From UBA2112 sp964488555 (lineage in GTDB: Bacteria > Patescibacteriota > Saccharimonadia > Saccharimonadales > Saccharimonadaceae), in assembly GCA_964488555.1 (NCBI GenBank), contig CAZAUF010000001.1, forward strand, positions 62,001 to 126,000: DNA of 64,000 nt, written 5' to 3'. Within the stretch, counting starts at the first letter, position 1, and each line of letters starts with the position of its first letter. A model generated the notes under the pieces. It worked only from the letters and a program-made list of their open reading frames with translations. It searched no databases and was not told where the DNA came from. The position numbers and the translations under genes were made by a program. Shown here piece by piece: positions 50,522 through 59,429 of the stretch.

Positions 50522-51628
50522 ATGATTATGCTGATGACATTGGCGGTAGCAGGGGTCGTGGATCTGGTCGTGCTGTCGCGATTGATGTATGCTTTTAGGC
50601 TGTTGAAGTTCCCGCACGATCTGAAAACAGATGCCGAAGATTTGCCGACTATCAGCGTCTGCATAGCTGCGCGCAATGAGACACACGCCATGACTCAGTG
50701 TCTGGAGCGCGTCGTCGCGAGTGATTACCCCAAGCTTGAAGTGATAGTACTGGATGACGGCTCTCGAGATGACACATCTGTGCTTATCAAATCGTTTGCT
50801 CACGTGGGTGTACGATTCGTCGAAGGCAAGCCGCTGCCCGAGGGCTGGCTAGGCAAAAATTACGCACAGTCCTTGCTGGCGCGTGAAGCCAGTGGTAAAT
50901 ATATATTTTTCATGGATGTCGACACGCTCATCGAGCGGTTCACTATCGCACGATTGATGAGCTACCTGCTGAGGCACGATGCAAAAATGGTGTCGGTCAT
51001 ACCAATTAGAGACAATAATTGGGAAACGAGCACACTCATGACGACGATGCGGCATTTTTGGACGATGGTACGGTTCAAGCCTGACCACCCTCGCGGCGTC
51101 AGTAATGCATGGCTTATCGATCGTCAACTTATCCTGGATGAGTTCGCCAACAATGACACCCTCCCGATGTCTATGCTGCTGGAGACGACTGTGGCTCGCA
51201 AGCTTTCCGCCGCGCGTCAGTACCGTCTGGTGCTCAGCGACGCGTGGCTCGGGCTTAGATACGAGAAAAAATACTCATCCCAGATAGAGACAAGTATTCG
51301 TCTGCTCTATCCGCAATGTGACGCCTACATCTTGCAGGTTCTATGGCTCGTCGCGCTGCTGGGTGTCACGTTGGCACCATATGTCATCGTATGGTGGCAA
51401 CCGTGGGCGGCGATTCTAATAGTTCTACAGTTTGGCATCGCATACTTGTACCTCGGCAAAATATGGCTCCGTTATCGCGTCGCCGGTGCGCTGCTGGCAC
51501 CTCTCACGATTGCACAGGAGATATGGCTGCTTATCCTCAGTACCTACCACTACAAGCGTGGCACAGTCACCTGGAAAGGCCGTCCCATATCGGTCAATCC
51601 GCGCCGTCGCGCTGCTACTAAATCGTAG
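50522..51628 (+). CDS. Membrane-bound family 2 glycosyltransferase
   Basis: This 368-residue protein starts with one membrane helix (MTLAVAGVVDLVVLSRL), followed by a GT-A fold: TISVCIAARNETHAM, VIVLDDGSRDDTSVLI, the DxD motif as FMDVDT, and a TTVARKLSA-like region. Two or three C-terminal helices follow (WLVALLGVTLAPYVIVW). It is closest in pattern to carotenoid or hopanoid GT2 enzymes such as CrtQ. It probably adds a sugar to a lipid. Its end overlaps the opposing metallopeptidase gene by 11 bases. Confidence 0.85.
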   Translation: MIMLMTLAVAGVVDLVVLSRLMYAFRLLKFPHDLKTDAEDLPTISVCIAARNETHAMTQCLERVVASDYPKLEVIVLDDGSRDDTSVLIKSFAHVGVRFVEGKPLPEGWLGKNYAQSLLAREASGKYIFFMDVDTLIERFTIARLMSYLLRHDAKMVSVIPIRDNNWETSTLMTTMRHFWTMVRFKPDHPRGVSNAWLIDRQLILDEFANNDTLPMSMLLETTVARKLSAARQYRLVLSDAWLGLRYEKKYSSQIETSIRLLYPQCDAYILQVLWLVALLGVTLAPYVIVWWQPWAAILIVLQFGIAYLYLGKIWLRYRVAGALLAPLTIAQEIWLLILSTYHYKRGTVTWKGRPISVNPRRRAATKS

Positions 51629-52307
51629 GATTGTGGCTTTTTAACAGTTTGCGATGGAGTTTATATGATGGATCGGCTTGTTCGACCAATCGCCAAAACT
51701 TCGGCGAATGATTCATTTGCTTTGTGTGGCATAGTTCATGAATCAGAACATAATCTATGAGTACATGTGGCAATTTCATAAGCGCTATATTCAGACTGAT
51801 GGTGCCCTGGCTGCTGCAGCTCCCCCAGCGGCTGCTGGCGTGCGAGAAGCGGATACTTTCGTAGTTGCAATCGAGCTGTTTGGCCAGGTACGCCAGGCGT
51901 TTTGGCAGGTAGCTTTTGGCTTCGATCCGCAAGGCGGCGGTGATGACGTCACGCACCATGCGTTCTATTTTTGGATCGGTGAGTTTGTCGCCATCCTTCA
52001 GGTGGACGACGATATTTTGCTTGACACGTTTGACAGACGTGCTGCTGCCCCATACTACGACGAGCTTGTGGCTTTTGCCGATCTCCATGCCATTTTGTAG
52101 CTTATAGGTCGGTGCCTGCTGCTCAAGCATTCTGCGTAGTTGTGGCCGCGACGTTTTGACGAGTCGCTTCAGCACCATAAGCGGTGCGTATGCGGGCATG
52201 GATGCGCGCAGGGTGCCATCGGGTGCGACACTTATGCGCACAGAACGAGCGCGAACGCTACGGCGGACAGTTATTTCGCCGAATTCGTCATCGTGGAGCG
52301 TAGCCAT
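51618..52307 (-). CDS. YgjP-like zinc metallopeptidase (DUF45)
   Basis: This 229-residue protein has an N-terminal beta-rich part (RRSVRARSVRISVAPDGTL) and the zinc motif IHELCHTKQMNHSPKFWRLV: HExxH with a distant His. RFSHASSRWGSCSSQGTISLN is the typical SprT/YgjP core. Such proteins are predicted metal peptidases of unknown substrate. GAGGAACC precedes the ATG. The P-loop protein gene upstream may be co-transcribed. Confidence 0.88.
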   Translation of the reverse strand: MATLHDDEFGEITVRRSVRARSVRISVAPDGTLRASMPAYAPLMVLKRLVKTSRPQLRRMLEQQAPTYKLQNGMEIGKSHKLVVVWGSSTSVKRVKQNIVVHLKDGDKLTDPKIERMVRDVITAALRIEAKSYLPKRLAYLAKQLDCNYESIRFSHASSRWGSCSSQGTISLNIALMKLPHVLIDYVLIHELCHTKQMNHSPKFWRLVEQADPSYKLHRKLLKSHNPTI

Positions 52308-52314
52308 GGTTCCT

Positions 52315-52881
52315 CTATCTGGTTATCCTGCCGCGGATAGGCACTGGACGCTGCACTGCAGCGGGCTTGGATGGTGCGGCGGGAGCACCCTGCGCCAAGC
52401 GTTTCAATACACTTCGGGCTTGTGAAAGGTATGCATGCTTGCCACTGATGACAAGTACAGGCTCTTTATCGATAGGATTTTCAAATTCTGCCACGCGTGC
52501 GTCAAACTGATCTTTGGTCATGGTAGCAGTGCGCGAATGGACGGCGCGGGCCTCGGCAGTCGCGGGCTCGGTCTGGACCCAGACAAACAGCGGTGTGTAG
52601 CCATGCTTCTGCGCGAATTTGACAATCTCGCGTCTGTCGGCCAAGCGATCCCCTGGACCATCGATAATAATCAATTGTCGAGTGAGCATGAGTTGCAGTA
52701 ATACATAATTTGCCACCTTTTCGGCCATCGCGTCGGTTTCTACTAATTTTTGAAGCTCAACATAATGAATGTAGGGCGCGTTAAATGTATCCGCGAACTT
52801 TTCGGCAAACATGCTCTTTCCTGCTCCAGGCAGGCCGATCATAACAATCAGATGCGGCTTGGTCAGCTGAAGGGATTTCAT
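52315..52881 (-). CDS. P-loop kinase-like ATPase
   Basis: This 188-residue protein has Walker A in VMIGLPGAGKSMFAEKF, a Walker B-like IIIDGPGDR, and an Arg-containing lid region (DRREIVKFAQKHG). The pattern fits AAA_33/zeta-toxin-like small kinases that phosphorylate nucleotides or RNA ends. The C-terminal 30 residues are Ala/Pro-rich. The ATG at 52881 is chosen because TATACT ends 9 bases upstream. The metallopeptidase gene follows after 7 bases. Confidence 0.75.
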   Translation of the reverse strand: MKSLQLTKPHLIVMIGLPGAGKSMFAEKFADTFNAPYIHYVELQKLVETDAMAEKVANYVLLQLMLTRQLIIIDGPGDRLADRREIVKFAQKHGYTPLFVWVQTEPATAEARAVHSRTATMTKDQFDARVAEFENPIDKEPVLVISGKHAYLSQARSVLKRLAQGAPAAPSKPAAVQRPVPIRGRITR

Positions 52882-52890
52882 ATTGTTGCT

Positions 52891-52896
52891 AGTATA
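52891..52896 (-). promoter_or_regulatory. Extended -10 of the P-loop kinase gene (leaderless type)
   Basis: TATACT preceded by TGC ends 9 bases before the ATG at 52881. Confidence 0.45.
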
Positions 52897-52945
52897 GCAA
52901 ACCCCTGTCCGATAGAAAACGCTCGTAATAAGCACAAACAATTTG

Positions 52946-52951
52946 TATAAT
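52946..52951 (+). promoter_or_regulatory. -10 of the third sensor kinase gene (leaderless type)
   Basis: A perfect TATAAT ends 8 bases before the ATG at 52960 and only 2 bases before the in-frame GTG at 52954, which favours the ATG. Confidence 0.5.
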
Positions 52952-52959
52952 ACGTGAGT

Positions 52960-54714
52960 ATGGTAGATGACACGAAGTTGCTATCGAGACCGCTTGCCGC
53001 GGGCGTTGCTATTGTTGGTCTGTTTGTCGCGCTGGTCGTTGCGATACAGCTGATGACAAAAGTCATTACATTTGATTACTATCCGATTGCCATTTATTTC
53101 ACGTTCGTGTCTAACGTGGTCATACTCCCCTTGTTTCTCTTTTTGGGCACGCGCGTTGAGTCATTTAAGCCTATCGCAATTGCTTGGGTGCACGTGTCTA
53201 TGTCGGTCATGATCCTCTATTTTAGTCAGATATATAGCCCTTTTACGGCTGCTTGGTCCATCCTTATTCTCATCGCATCGAGCTATTATCGCTGGAAAGG
53301 CTTCTTGCTAAGTAGCTTTATACTGGTATTGACCGCGGCTGGCTATATCTTACTTTTCCCGCAAAATCTCGTTGAGTATGGCGGTACACTCACGTACTCC
53401 TTCTTGTCGTCACTAGTGATTCTATTGACTGTATTTATGTCGTATCTCTTCGTGAGGGTCATTATGAGCAGTCACAAAAAGAATCGCGAGTTGCAGCAGG
53501 CTCAACGCTCAGAGCAGATGCAGGTGAACCGACTCAATACACTGCTCAACAGCATCAGCGATGCTGTCCTGACCCTGAACCGCTATGGACGAGTCACATC
53601 TCAGAACGCGGCTGCACAAGCATTTTTCGATACCAATGAGTCACTCGTCGGTCGTGACATTGATAAGTTATTCCAATTGACAGACTCATCGAGCAAGCAA
53701 GTTACTGTCCGCCGTCTGATGGAAGAAACCAAGTCAACCAGCGTGCGAGATGACCTTTCTGCGGGTACGAGTGAAGACCCACAGCATCTGAGCGTGCAGA
53801 TTTCGCGTATTCGTAGTACGTTTGACGACGATGAAGAGTACGGTGTAGTGCTGATTATCCGCGACATCACCAAACAAAAAACGCTCGAAGAAGAAAAGGA
53901 TGAGTTTATCAGTGTCACGAGTCATGAACTCCGTACTCCTGTGGCGATTGCCGAGGGTAGTTTGAGTAACTTGCTTCTCATGCATGAGCGAGGTATTCAG
54001 GGTGATAAACTGAAGGAAGCGTCAGAGGCGGCACATGGACAAATCGTTTATTTGGCGAAGATGATCAATGACCTGTCAACACTGTCGCGCGCCGAGAGGG
54101 GTGTGGGTGACGTGATTGAGGAGATCGATGTCAATGAGATGCTCCATAACATGTACAATAAATACTTGCCTGAAGCCGAGGCTAAGTCGCTCCACCTGAA
54201 CCTGGACGCGGAGACGAAGCTGCCAGCTATCGAGACGAGTCGGTTGTATCTGGAGGAGATTCTGCAGAATTTTGTCACAAATGCTATCAAGTACACCAAG
54301 GAAGGTTCGGTCACACTCGGAGCCAAGATGGAGGGGTCTGATAAGATAAAGTTCTTTGTCACAGACACCGGAATCGGTATCAGCAAACCAGACCTCCAGC
54401 ATGTGTTCGAGAAGTTTTATCGTAGTGAGGACTATCGAACGCGCGAGACGAGCGGCACAGGGTTAGGACTCTACGTTGTTCGAAAGTTGGCTGACAAACT
54501 GGACACACGGATAGATGCTCAGAGTCGCCTGAACAACGGTTCGACGTTTAGCTTCGTCATAGGCCTCAAGACGACTAAATTCAAGAACAAGGACACCAAG
54601 ATAGCAAAGCCTGAGGCTCCTGCTAGCGAGGAGCGATCAGAGAGGGATGATGACACTGAGTCCGAAAAAGACTCGGTTGCCACAGAAGCTCAAGAGCCTG
54701 TCGAAGTGAAATGA
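52960..54714 (+). CDS. Sensor histidine kinase with multi-helix membrane input and PAS domain
   Basis: This 584-residue protein has five to six N-terminal membrane helices (residues 10-170) without a large outer domain, a coiled linker and a PAS domain (LNSISDAVLTLNRYGRVTS). HisKA has the His in VTSHELRTPVAIAEG, and HATPase has NFVTNAIKYTKEG, DTGIGISKPDLQHVF and SGTGLGLYVVRKL. The C-terminal 50 residues are an acidic disordered tail (EERSERDDDTESEKD). No regulator gene is adjacent, so it is an orphan that may signal to the stand-alone receiver or another regulator. Confidence 0.92.
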   Translation: MVDDTKLLSRPLAAGVAIVGLFVALVVAIQLMTKVITFDYYPIAIYFTFVSNVVILPLFLFLGTRVESFKPIAIAWVHVSMSVMILYFSQIYSPFTAAWSILILIASSYYRWKGFLLSSFILVLTAAGYILLFPQNLVEYGGTLTYSFLSSLVILLTVFMSYLFVRVIMSSHKKNRELQQAQRSEQMQVNRLNTLLNSISDAVLTLNRYGRVTSQNAAAQAFFDTNESLVGRDIDKLFQLTDSSSKQVTVRRLMEETKSTSVRDDLSAGTSEDPQHLSVQISRIRSTFDDDEEYGVVLIIRDITKQKTLEEEKDEFISVTSHELRTPVAIAEGSLSNLLLMHERGIQGDKLKEASEAAHGQIVYLAKMINDLSTLSRAERGVGDVIEEIDVNEMLHNMYNKYLPEAEAKSLHLNLDAETKLPAIETSRLYLEEILQNFVTNAIKYTKEGSVTLGAKMEGSDKIKFFVTDTGIGISKPDLQHVFEKFYRSEDYRTRETSGTGLGLYVVRKLADKLDTRIDAQSRLNNGSTFSFVIGLKTTKFKNKDTKIAKPEAPASEERSERDDDTESEKDSVATEAQEPVEVK

Positions 54715-54716
54715 AA

Positions 54717-54758
54717 TACCCGTCCTGTCGCATCCTTGCGGGTGTGACAGGACGGGTA
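54717..54758. terminator. Bidirectional hairpin after the sensor kinase gene
   Basis: TACCCGTCCTGTC pairs with GACAGGACGGGTA over 13 bases between converging genes. The T tract is weak. Confidence 0.6.
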
Positions 54759-54766
54759 ATGGGTGG

Positions 54767-55405
54767 TTAGGCGGCGTCAGGTTGCAGCGCAGTGATACCA
54801 ATTTCTCGGATTGCCTGGGCTTGCACCTCGGCATCGACACGAGCGAACTCCTTGACCATGAGTTCAGTCCATACTACTCCGTGGACCAGCAGACGCCCTT
54901 CGATGAAATCTTTAGCGATTTCAAAAATCTGGTCGCTGCTATACAGGATCGCAGAATCTGTACCCTGTAGGATATTAAACAGTCCGTTCTCGATCTCACC
55001 TCGAACGAACTCTCCGATATCTTCAATCTGCCATTGACAGCCAGAGTACACATAGCCCTCGCGTACGTGCCATTTTACGGTGGCCTGTAGTTTCCACTTT
55101 TCGAGGCGGCCCGATGGACCGACTCGTTCGACACCGTCAACCGAAAGCTGATCAGTACGGTCTCGAATGTTGACCACAGAGACACGCCATAGACCAGGAA
55201 TGCGGAGTACGAAACCATGGTACTCGCGAATCCCATCGCTATCCGGCGCAGGATTCTTGTCGCGAACTAGTCGTCCGAGACGCGTGACAACTCCGCGTTC
55301 GTACTCGCGGATGTAGCGAATTGACGATACTAGAACTCCGCCACCAGCCAGGATGCCCAGAATGGTACCCAAGTTATTGGTGATCAGCGAAATGAGCCCG
55401 CCCAT
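54767..55405 (-). CDS. SPFH/Band 7 domain membrane protein
   Basis: This 212-residue protein has an N-terminal membrane helix (about residues 9-31, TNNLGTILGILAGGGVLVSS), then a Band 7 domain with YIREYERGVVTRLGRLVRD, HGFVLRIPGLWRVSVVNIRD and a helical end rich in Glu/Ala (VKEFARVDAEVQAQAIREI). Such proteins form oligomeric rings on the membrane. It is shorter than flotillins. GGAGGGAGG before the ATG at 55405 fixes the start. Confidence 0.85.
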   Translation of the reverse strand: MGGLISLITNNLGTILGILAGGGVLVSSIRYIREYERGVVTRLGRLVRDKNPAPDSDGIREYHGFVLRIPGLWRVSVVNIRDRTDQLSVDGVERVGPSGRLEKWKLQATVKWHVREGYVYSGCQWQIEDIGEFVRGEIENGLFNILQGTDSAILYSSDQIFEIAKDFIEGRLLVHGVVWTELMVKEFARVDAEVQAQAIREIGITALQPDAA

Positions 55406-55524
55406 CTTACTCACCTCCCTCCAAGGTGCGATTTCAGGCGGGATTTCCGCCTTCGTTGTCGATAGTCTATCAGACGGATGGGGATTCCACAACCTTCCTG
55501 CACAGGTCTTGGCACGGGCATATA

Positions 55525-55553
55525 TTGCATTTTATGCCAAAATATGATATCAT
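55525..55553 (+). promoter_or_regulatory. Promoter of the 163-residue protein gene
   Basis: TTGCAT (55525-55530) and TATCAT (55548-55553, preceded by TGA) are spaced by 17 bases and end 10 bases before the ATG. Confidence 0.55.
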
Positions 55554-55563
55554 TACACACACT

Positions 55564-56055
55564 ATGCGTTACCCGCAAAAAGAGCGACAACCATCTGTCG
55601 ATCACGACAATATCGACCTTATCCTCATGGGAGCTGTGCCCCATCCGGACGAGGAGTCGATCCGCCATGAGTCGCCTGCTGAGTTGTTGCGCTTTATGGA
55701 TATATGGGTGCGTCTGCAGGCTATGCTGCAGTCTCCTGTCCAAGAGGACAGCGCAGGCCTGAATGGGCACACGGGCTATAGAAACGTTGCTCTTGACGAG
55801 ACGGGGACGCTGTATGCCTTGGGCTTTGGATTATCTGCGAACTATGGTCGCCTTGGCACTCATATGAAAATCAGCGCGTACCTACGTCGAGTTTATGATG
55901 AAAACACACGACTTGAGCATTACGAATCAGAGGAAGTTCACCTGAACAGCGGTGACAGATACGATGTGAATAGCAATGCGGCTCGAGCGGCCGAGAAAAT
56001 CGAGCATCTGCTCGGTTTGTATGTAGCTGCCCCGGTTTCTGAAGATACGTTTTAG
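55564..56055 (+). CDS. Unrecognised 163-residue protein
   Basis: No family is recognised. The protein is soluble and mildly acidic; the middle carries GYRNVALDETGTLYALGFG, which suggests a beta hairpin, and the end is helical (ARAAEKIEHLLGLYV). The ATG at 55564 is chosen because the promoter ends just before it; an open frame upstream lacks a start site. Confidence 0.6.
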   Translation: MRYPQKERQPSVDHDNIDLILMGAVPHPDEESIRHESPAELLRFMDIWVRLQAMLQSPVQEDSAGLNGHTGYRNVALDETGTLYALGFGLSANYGRLGTHMKISAYLRRVYDENTRLEHYESEEVHLNSGDRYDVNSNAARAAEKIEHLLGLYVAAPVSEDTF

Positions 56056-56097
56056 GCTAACTATTCGATGCTTACCTCTCTACGGGTGTACCAAAAT

Positions 56098-56137
56098 GAA
56101 AGCCGCCGAAGCGGCGCAGATTACTCCGGCGGCTTTC
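56098..56137 (-). terminator. Hairpin terminator of the Cys-rich protein gene
   Basis: GAAAGCCGCC and GGCGGCTTTC form a 10-pair stem, followed on the minus strand by ATTTTG. Confidence 0.65.
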
Positions 56138-56144
56138 GGCGGTG

Positions 56145-56330
56145 TTAGAAACGAGGATCGTCTTCGTGCGCCTCCTCGCACTCACCCTCGTCGATGATGT
56201 GCTTGCAGTTTCCGCACGAAATGCGGTACCCGTTTTCGCCACATATGTGGCCACACAAGCTACCGTCTTCGCAGTCTTCCTCCATGATGTTGGTACTTGT
56301 GCAAACAGGACACTGTTGGGACACTGACAA
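56145..56330 (-). CDS. Small Cys-rich zinc-ribbon-like protein, about 61 residues
   Basis: The protein has CPVC, then three spaced Cys, and CGNCKH, giving two or more CxxC-type pairs that could hold one or two zinc ions. It is acidic (EECEEAHEDDPRF-like end). The TTG at 56330 is chosen because AGGTGAG lies upstream; a GTG two codons later is also possible. The start is uncertain. Confidence 0.55.
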   Translation of the reverse strand: MSVSQQCPVCTSTNIMEEDCEDGSLCGHICGENGYRISCGNCKHIIDEGECEEAHEDDPRF

Positions 56331-56384
56331 CTTGCTCACCTGCTTTCTGTCGATGTGCAAAACTCAACCGGTGCTACTGCTCCG

Positions 56385-56414
56385 TTGGTAGTCAGATTAT
56401 AACATAAATATAAT
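56385..56414 (+). promoter_or_regulatory. Promoter of the candidate structured RNA
   Basis: TTGGTA (56385-56390) and a perfect TATAAT (56409-56414) are spaced by 18 bases. No ORF follows. Confidence 0.55.
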
Positions 56415-56419
56415 ATAAA

Positions 56420-56696
56420 AGCAACACTATAACAAAGAACTGCCTGCTGCGGTTCTGATGTCAGATTAGCCTGTTGATAATCAACAGGGATAGATTTTGT
56501 GACAGGGACATGAGTCCGATGCAAGATGGTAGAGCTACTCTAGCTCCACCATCAACTAGGTAGTGTACAAATCGGAGATTTGACACTACGCGCACCTCAA
56601 TCTACATGTTGCTGAAGCAACATGGACTGAGGTTCGGTTCTATGCCAACTTGCCAAAACAAAGAGCCGACTCGATGGTCGGCTTCTTGTTTTGGCA
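56420..56696 (+). ncRNA. Candidate structured non-coding RNA of about 270 bases
   Basis: No credible ORF is present. In order, the stretch holds GAACTGC/GCGGTTC (56437-56455), CCTGTTGA/TCAACAGG (56470-56488), and a stem GATGGT+GAGCTA/TAGCTC+ACCATC with one mismatch (56525-56553). Next come GTAGTGT+CAAATC/GATTTG+ACACTAC with one bulge (56560-56589), and ACCTCA with CATGTTGC/GCAACATG and TGAGGT closed by TGAA (56594-56633). It ends at a GAGCCGAC/GTCGGCTT hairpin with a T-rich tail near 56690. It does not match the hallmarks I know for tmRNA, RNase P RNA, SRP RNA or 6S RNA. The transcribed strand is inferred from the promoter. Confidence 0.55.
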
Positions 56697-56766
56697 GGGG
56701 CATGAGGAATCGAACCTCAATCTACGGTTTTGGAGACCGTTATACTAGCCGTTGTACTATGCCCCT
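56692..56766 (-). tRNA. tRNA-Trp (CCA)
   Basis: The 7-pair acceptor stem AGGGGCA/TGCCCCT, anticodon stem ACGGT/ACCGT with loop CTCCAAA, and T-arm TGAGG/CCTCA with TTCGATT are all present. The discriminator is G and the 3' CCA is encoded. It lies upstream of secE on the same strand, its usual place, but 6 kb away. Confidence 0.95.
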
Positions 56767-56874
56767 TCGTACCAAAATATTGTATCATATTAGCAGCACT
56801 TTATTGTTTTGTGGGTGTTTGTGATTGTGCTATAAAGGGTGTTGCCAAAACGCTAATGCATTACTATAATGAGC

Positions 56875-56880
56875 TCAGAC
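56875..56880 (+). promoter_or_regulatory. -10 element of the glucan cluster
   Basis: A perfect TATAAT lies 55 bases before the ATG at 56936. No good -35 at standard spacing is seen. Confidence 0.4.
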
Positions 56881-56935
56881 TAACATAAAAGAAAAAGGAG
56901 CACCGATTGGCATCTCGTCGATCATAGGGGCGAAA

Positions 56936-58162
56936 ATGAGGATACTAATGCTTGGCTGGGAGCTGCCCCCGCATAATAGCGGTGGCTTAGGGGTAGCTTG
57001 CTACCATCTCTCTAAAGCACTCGCTCAGCAAGGTGCTTCAATCGATTTTGTCCTCCCCTATACGGCCGAGCATCCCGGCGTTGATTTCATGAACGTGCAC
57101 AATGCGACAAGTTTGGCTCCAGAAGAGCGCGTTCATCTGGGAAGTTACGATAGTCGCTATGTGACAAAAGACAGTGATATTGATTCTAAAGCTGATGCTG
57201 GCGATCTCTCTACTATGCGGGCTGTTCAGAGGCACTACACGCAGTTTGTCGAAAAGCTTGTCACGCGGGTCAAGCCTGATGTGGTGCATGCGCATGATTG
57301 GCTCACTATGGAGGCTGGTGTCCGCGCCAAGCAACTGGCGGGCGTACCCCTAGTAGTTCATGTCCACGCAACTGAGTTTGATCGTTCGGGTGAACTCTAT
57401 GGCAATCCTATCGTCCATGAGATAGAACAGATGGCACTTGACATGGCGGATCGCATCATCGCGGTGAGCAATATCACCAAGGCGATCATTGTCGATAAGT
57501 ACGGCATCCCCGCTGAGCGTGTGGAGGTAGTACACAATGCTATAGACCTTGAGAGTTTCGGGCCTTATGAATACGACACGCGTGATTATCGTTATTTTGA
57601 AGCACTTCGCAACGAGGGACATCTGGTTGTGGCCAATATCGCGCGTTTTACCGTGCAAAAGGGCTTGACGCATTTTATTCGGGCGGCTGCCAAAGCATGC
57701 GAAAAGTACGACCGGTTTGTTTTTTTGCTTGCCGGTGATGGCGAACAGCGTGAAGAGCTTATTTCACTAGCGGCAAGCCTTGGTATTGCTGACAAGGTGT
57801 ATTTTACCGGATTTGTCCGTGGTAAGCAGTGGCGGGACGTTTACTCTGTCGCCGATGTGTTCGTCATGAGTTCAGTCAGTGAGCCGTTTGGTTTGACTGC
57901 ACTGGAAGCCGCGCATCATAGCAGCGCACTCATCATTAGTAAGCAATCCGGTGTCGGCGAGGTACTCAACAATATTCTGCGCTATGACTACTGGGATACA
58001 GACAAATTAGCAGATCAGCTGGTGGGTATAGCACTTTCGCCAAGCTTGGCAACCACCCTTCGACGAGGTGTGCAAGAAGAATACGCACGCTTGTCCTGGG
58101 ATGATGTTGCACAAAAGTGTAGCGAGCTTTATGGGCGCGTCCATGAAAGGCTTGCGGTATGA
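56936..58162 (+). CDS. GT4-family glycosyltransferase, glycogen/starch synthase-like
   Basis: This 408-residue protein begins MRILMLGWELPPHNSGGLGV with the glycine motif that binds the sugar nucleotide. It continues with VVHAHDWLTMEAGV, and the C-terminal half has NIARFTVQKGLTHFI, LAGDGEQREELI and SEPFGLTALEAAHHSSALI (the E-x7-E motif). It probably builds an alpha-glucan from a nucleotide sugar. Its stop overlaps the start of the GH57 gene by four bases (ATGA). AGGGGCG precedes the ATG. Confidence 0.88.
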   Translation: MRILMLGWELPPHNSGGLGVACYHLSKALAQQGASIDFVLPYTAEHPGVDFMNVHNATSLAPEERVHLGSYDSRYVTKDSDIDSKADAGDLSTMRAVQRHYTQFVEKLVTRVKPDVVHAHDWLTMEAGVRAKQLAGVPLVVHVHATEFDRSGELYGNPIVHEIEQMALDMADRIIAVSNITKAIIVDKYGIPAERVEVVHNAIDLESFGPYEYDTRDYRYFEALRNEGHLVVANIARFTVQKGLTHFIRAAAKACEKYDRFVFLLAGDGEQREELISLAASLGIADKVYFTGFVRGKQWRDVYSVADVFVMSSVSEPFGLTALEAAHHSSALIISKQSGVGEVLNNILRYDYWDTDKLADQLVGIALSPSLATTLRRGVQEEYARLSWDDVAQKCSELYGRVHERLAV

Positions 58163-59403
58163 GTAGAGGCGTCGCGCTGTATCTTCACGTCCATCAGCCG
58201 TACCGCATACGGCCATATAGCGTATTTGATATCGGCAACGAAAGTGCGTACTTTGACCTGAAAGACGATAGTCAGCTCAATAATGAAAAGCTGTTCCACA
58301 AAGTTGCCAACAAATCGTACTGGCCCATGACATCGCTTTTGCAGACGCTATTGGAGCGTCATCCTGAGTTCAGGCTCTCCCTAAGTATTTCTGGCGACTT
58401 CATAGAGCAGGCAGAGGTGTGGTCTCCGGATCTGCTCGACGCGTTTCGTCGACTTGTGGAGACTGGTCGTGTGGAAATAGTGGCAGAAACCTACTATCAT
58501 AGTCTGGCCTTTTTCTACAATCGTCAGGAGTTTGAAGCACAAGTAGCCCAGCATCGTAAGAAGATTCAAGAAGTTTTTGGGGTTACACCAACAGCATTTC
58601 GCAATACCGAGCTTGCTTACAACGATGAGCTTGCAGCATGGGCGGACAAGGCTGGCTACAAGGCTATCTTGGCTGAGGGATGGGATAGTGTGTTGGAGTG
58701 GCGCAGTCCGAACTTCGTGTATCGTCCGGCTGGCACTGAACGTATAAAACTACTGGTAAAGAATTATCACTTGAGCGACGACTTGGCTTTTCGATTCGGT
58801 GACCAGGCCTGGAACGAATGGCCGCTCACGACAGACAAATACGTCAACTGGCTTGATTCAAATGCAGAAGGTCCAGTGATAAATCTCTTTATGGATTTTG
58901 AAACGTTTGGCGAACACCAGTGGGCAGATACGGGTATATTCTCATTCTTTGAAACGTTTGTCGCGCAGTGGCTAGCAGATCAAAATCATACGTTTTATAC
59001 CGTCACAGGGGCAGCAGAAACACTCGATGCCGCAGGTGAACTGTCCATGCCGCATACGGTTACCTGGGCAGACAGCGAGCGTGATCTTTCGGCGTGGACA
59101 GGTAACTCCCTGCAGCAAGAGGCTCTCAAGTATGTCTACGCACTTCAAAACGACGTGCTACGCAGCTTCGATGATACGCTTGTCCGCGACTGGCGGCTAC
59201 TGCAAAGTTCTGATCATTTTTACTACATGGCTACCAAGTGGCAGCATGATGGCGACGTTCATCAGTATTTCAGTCCGTATGACTCCCCCTATGATGCGTT
59301 TCTCTACTACATGAACGCTATACGTGATGTTCGTCTGCGTCTGATGCAGAAACACCACTTGGGTGGCCTTGCGCCAGTTGCAGACTCTGCCGAGGGAGAA
59401 TAA
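58159..59403 (+). CDS. GH57-family glycoside hydrolase
   Basis: This 414-residue protein has GH57 motifs: YLHVHQPYRIRPYSVFD at the start, SISGDFIEQAE, the nucleophile Glu in FRNTELAYNDELAAW, and the acid Asp in LFMDFETFGEHQW. Relatives include alpha-amylase, 4-alpha-glucanotransferase and branching enzymes. Translational coupling with the GT4 gene points to shared alpha-glucan metabolism. There is no signal peptide, so it is cytoplasmic. Confidence 0.9.
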   Translation: MSRGVALYLHVHQPYRIRPYSVFDIGNESAYFDLKDDSQLNNEKLFHKVANKSYWPMTSLLQTLLERHPEFRLSLSISGDFIEQAEVWSPDLLDAFRRLVETGRVEIVAETYYHSLAFFYNRQEFEAQVAQHRKKIQEVFGVTPTAFRNTELAYNDELAAWADKAGYKAILAEGWDSVLEWRSPNFVYRPAGTERIKLLVKNYHLSDDLAFRFGDQAWNEWPLTTDKYVNWLDSNAEGPVINLFMDFETFGEHQWADTGIFSFFETFVAQWLADQNHTFYTVTGAAETLDAAGELSMPHTVTWADSERDLSAWTGNSLQQEALKYVYALQNDVLRSFDDTLVRDWRLLQSSDHFYYMATKWQHDGDVHQYFSPYDSPYDAFLYYMNAIRDVRLRLMQKHHLGGLAPVADSAEGE

Positions 59404-59429
59404 ATTAATATGAAAGTTGTGGTGGGCTA

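Noticed and set aside
56420..56696. tmRNA, RNase P RNA, 6S or SRP RNA
   Set aside because: No tag reading frame with tRNA-like ends, no P4 core, no single long duplex and no SRP GGAAG apical loop were found.
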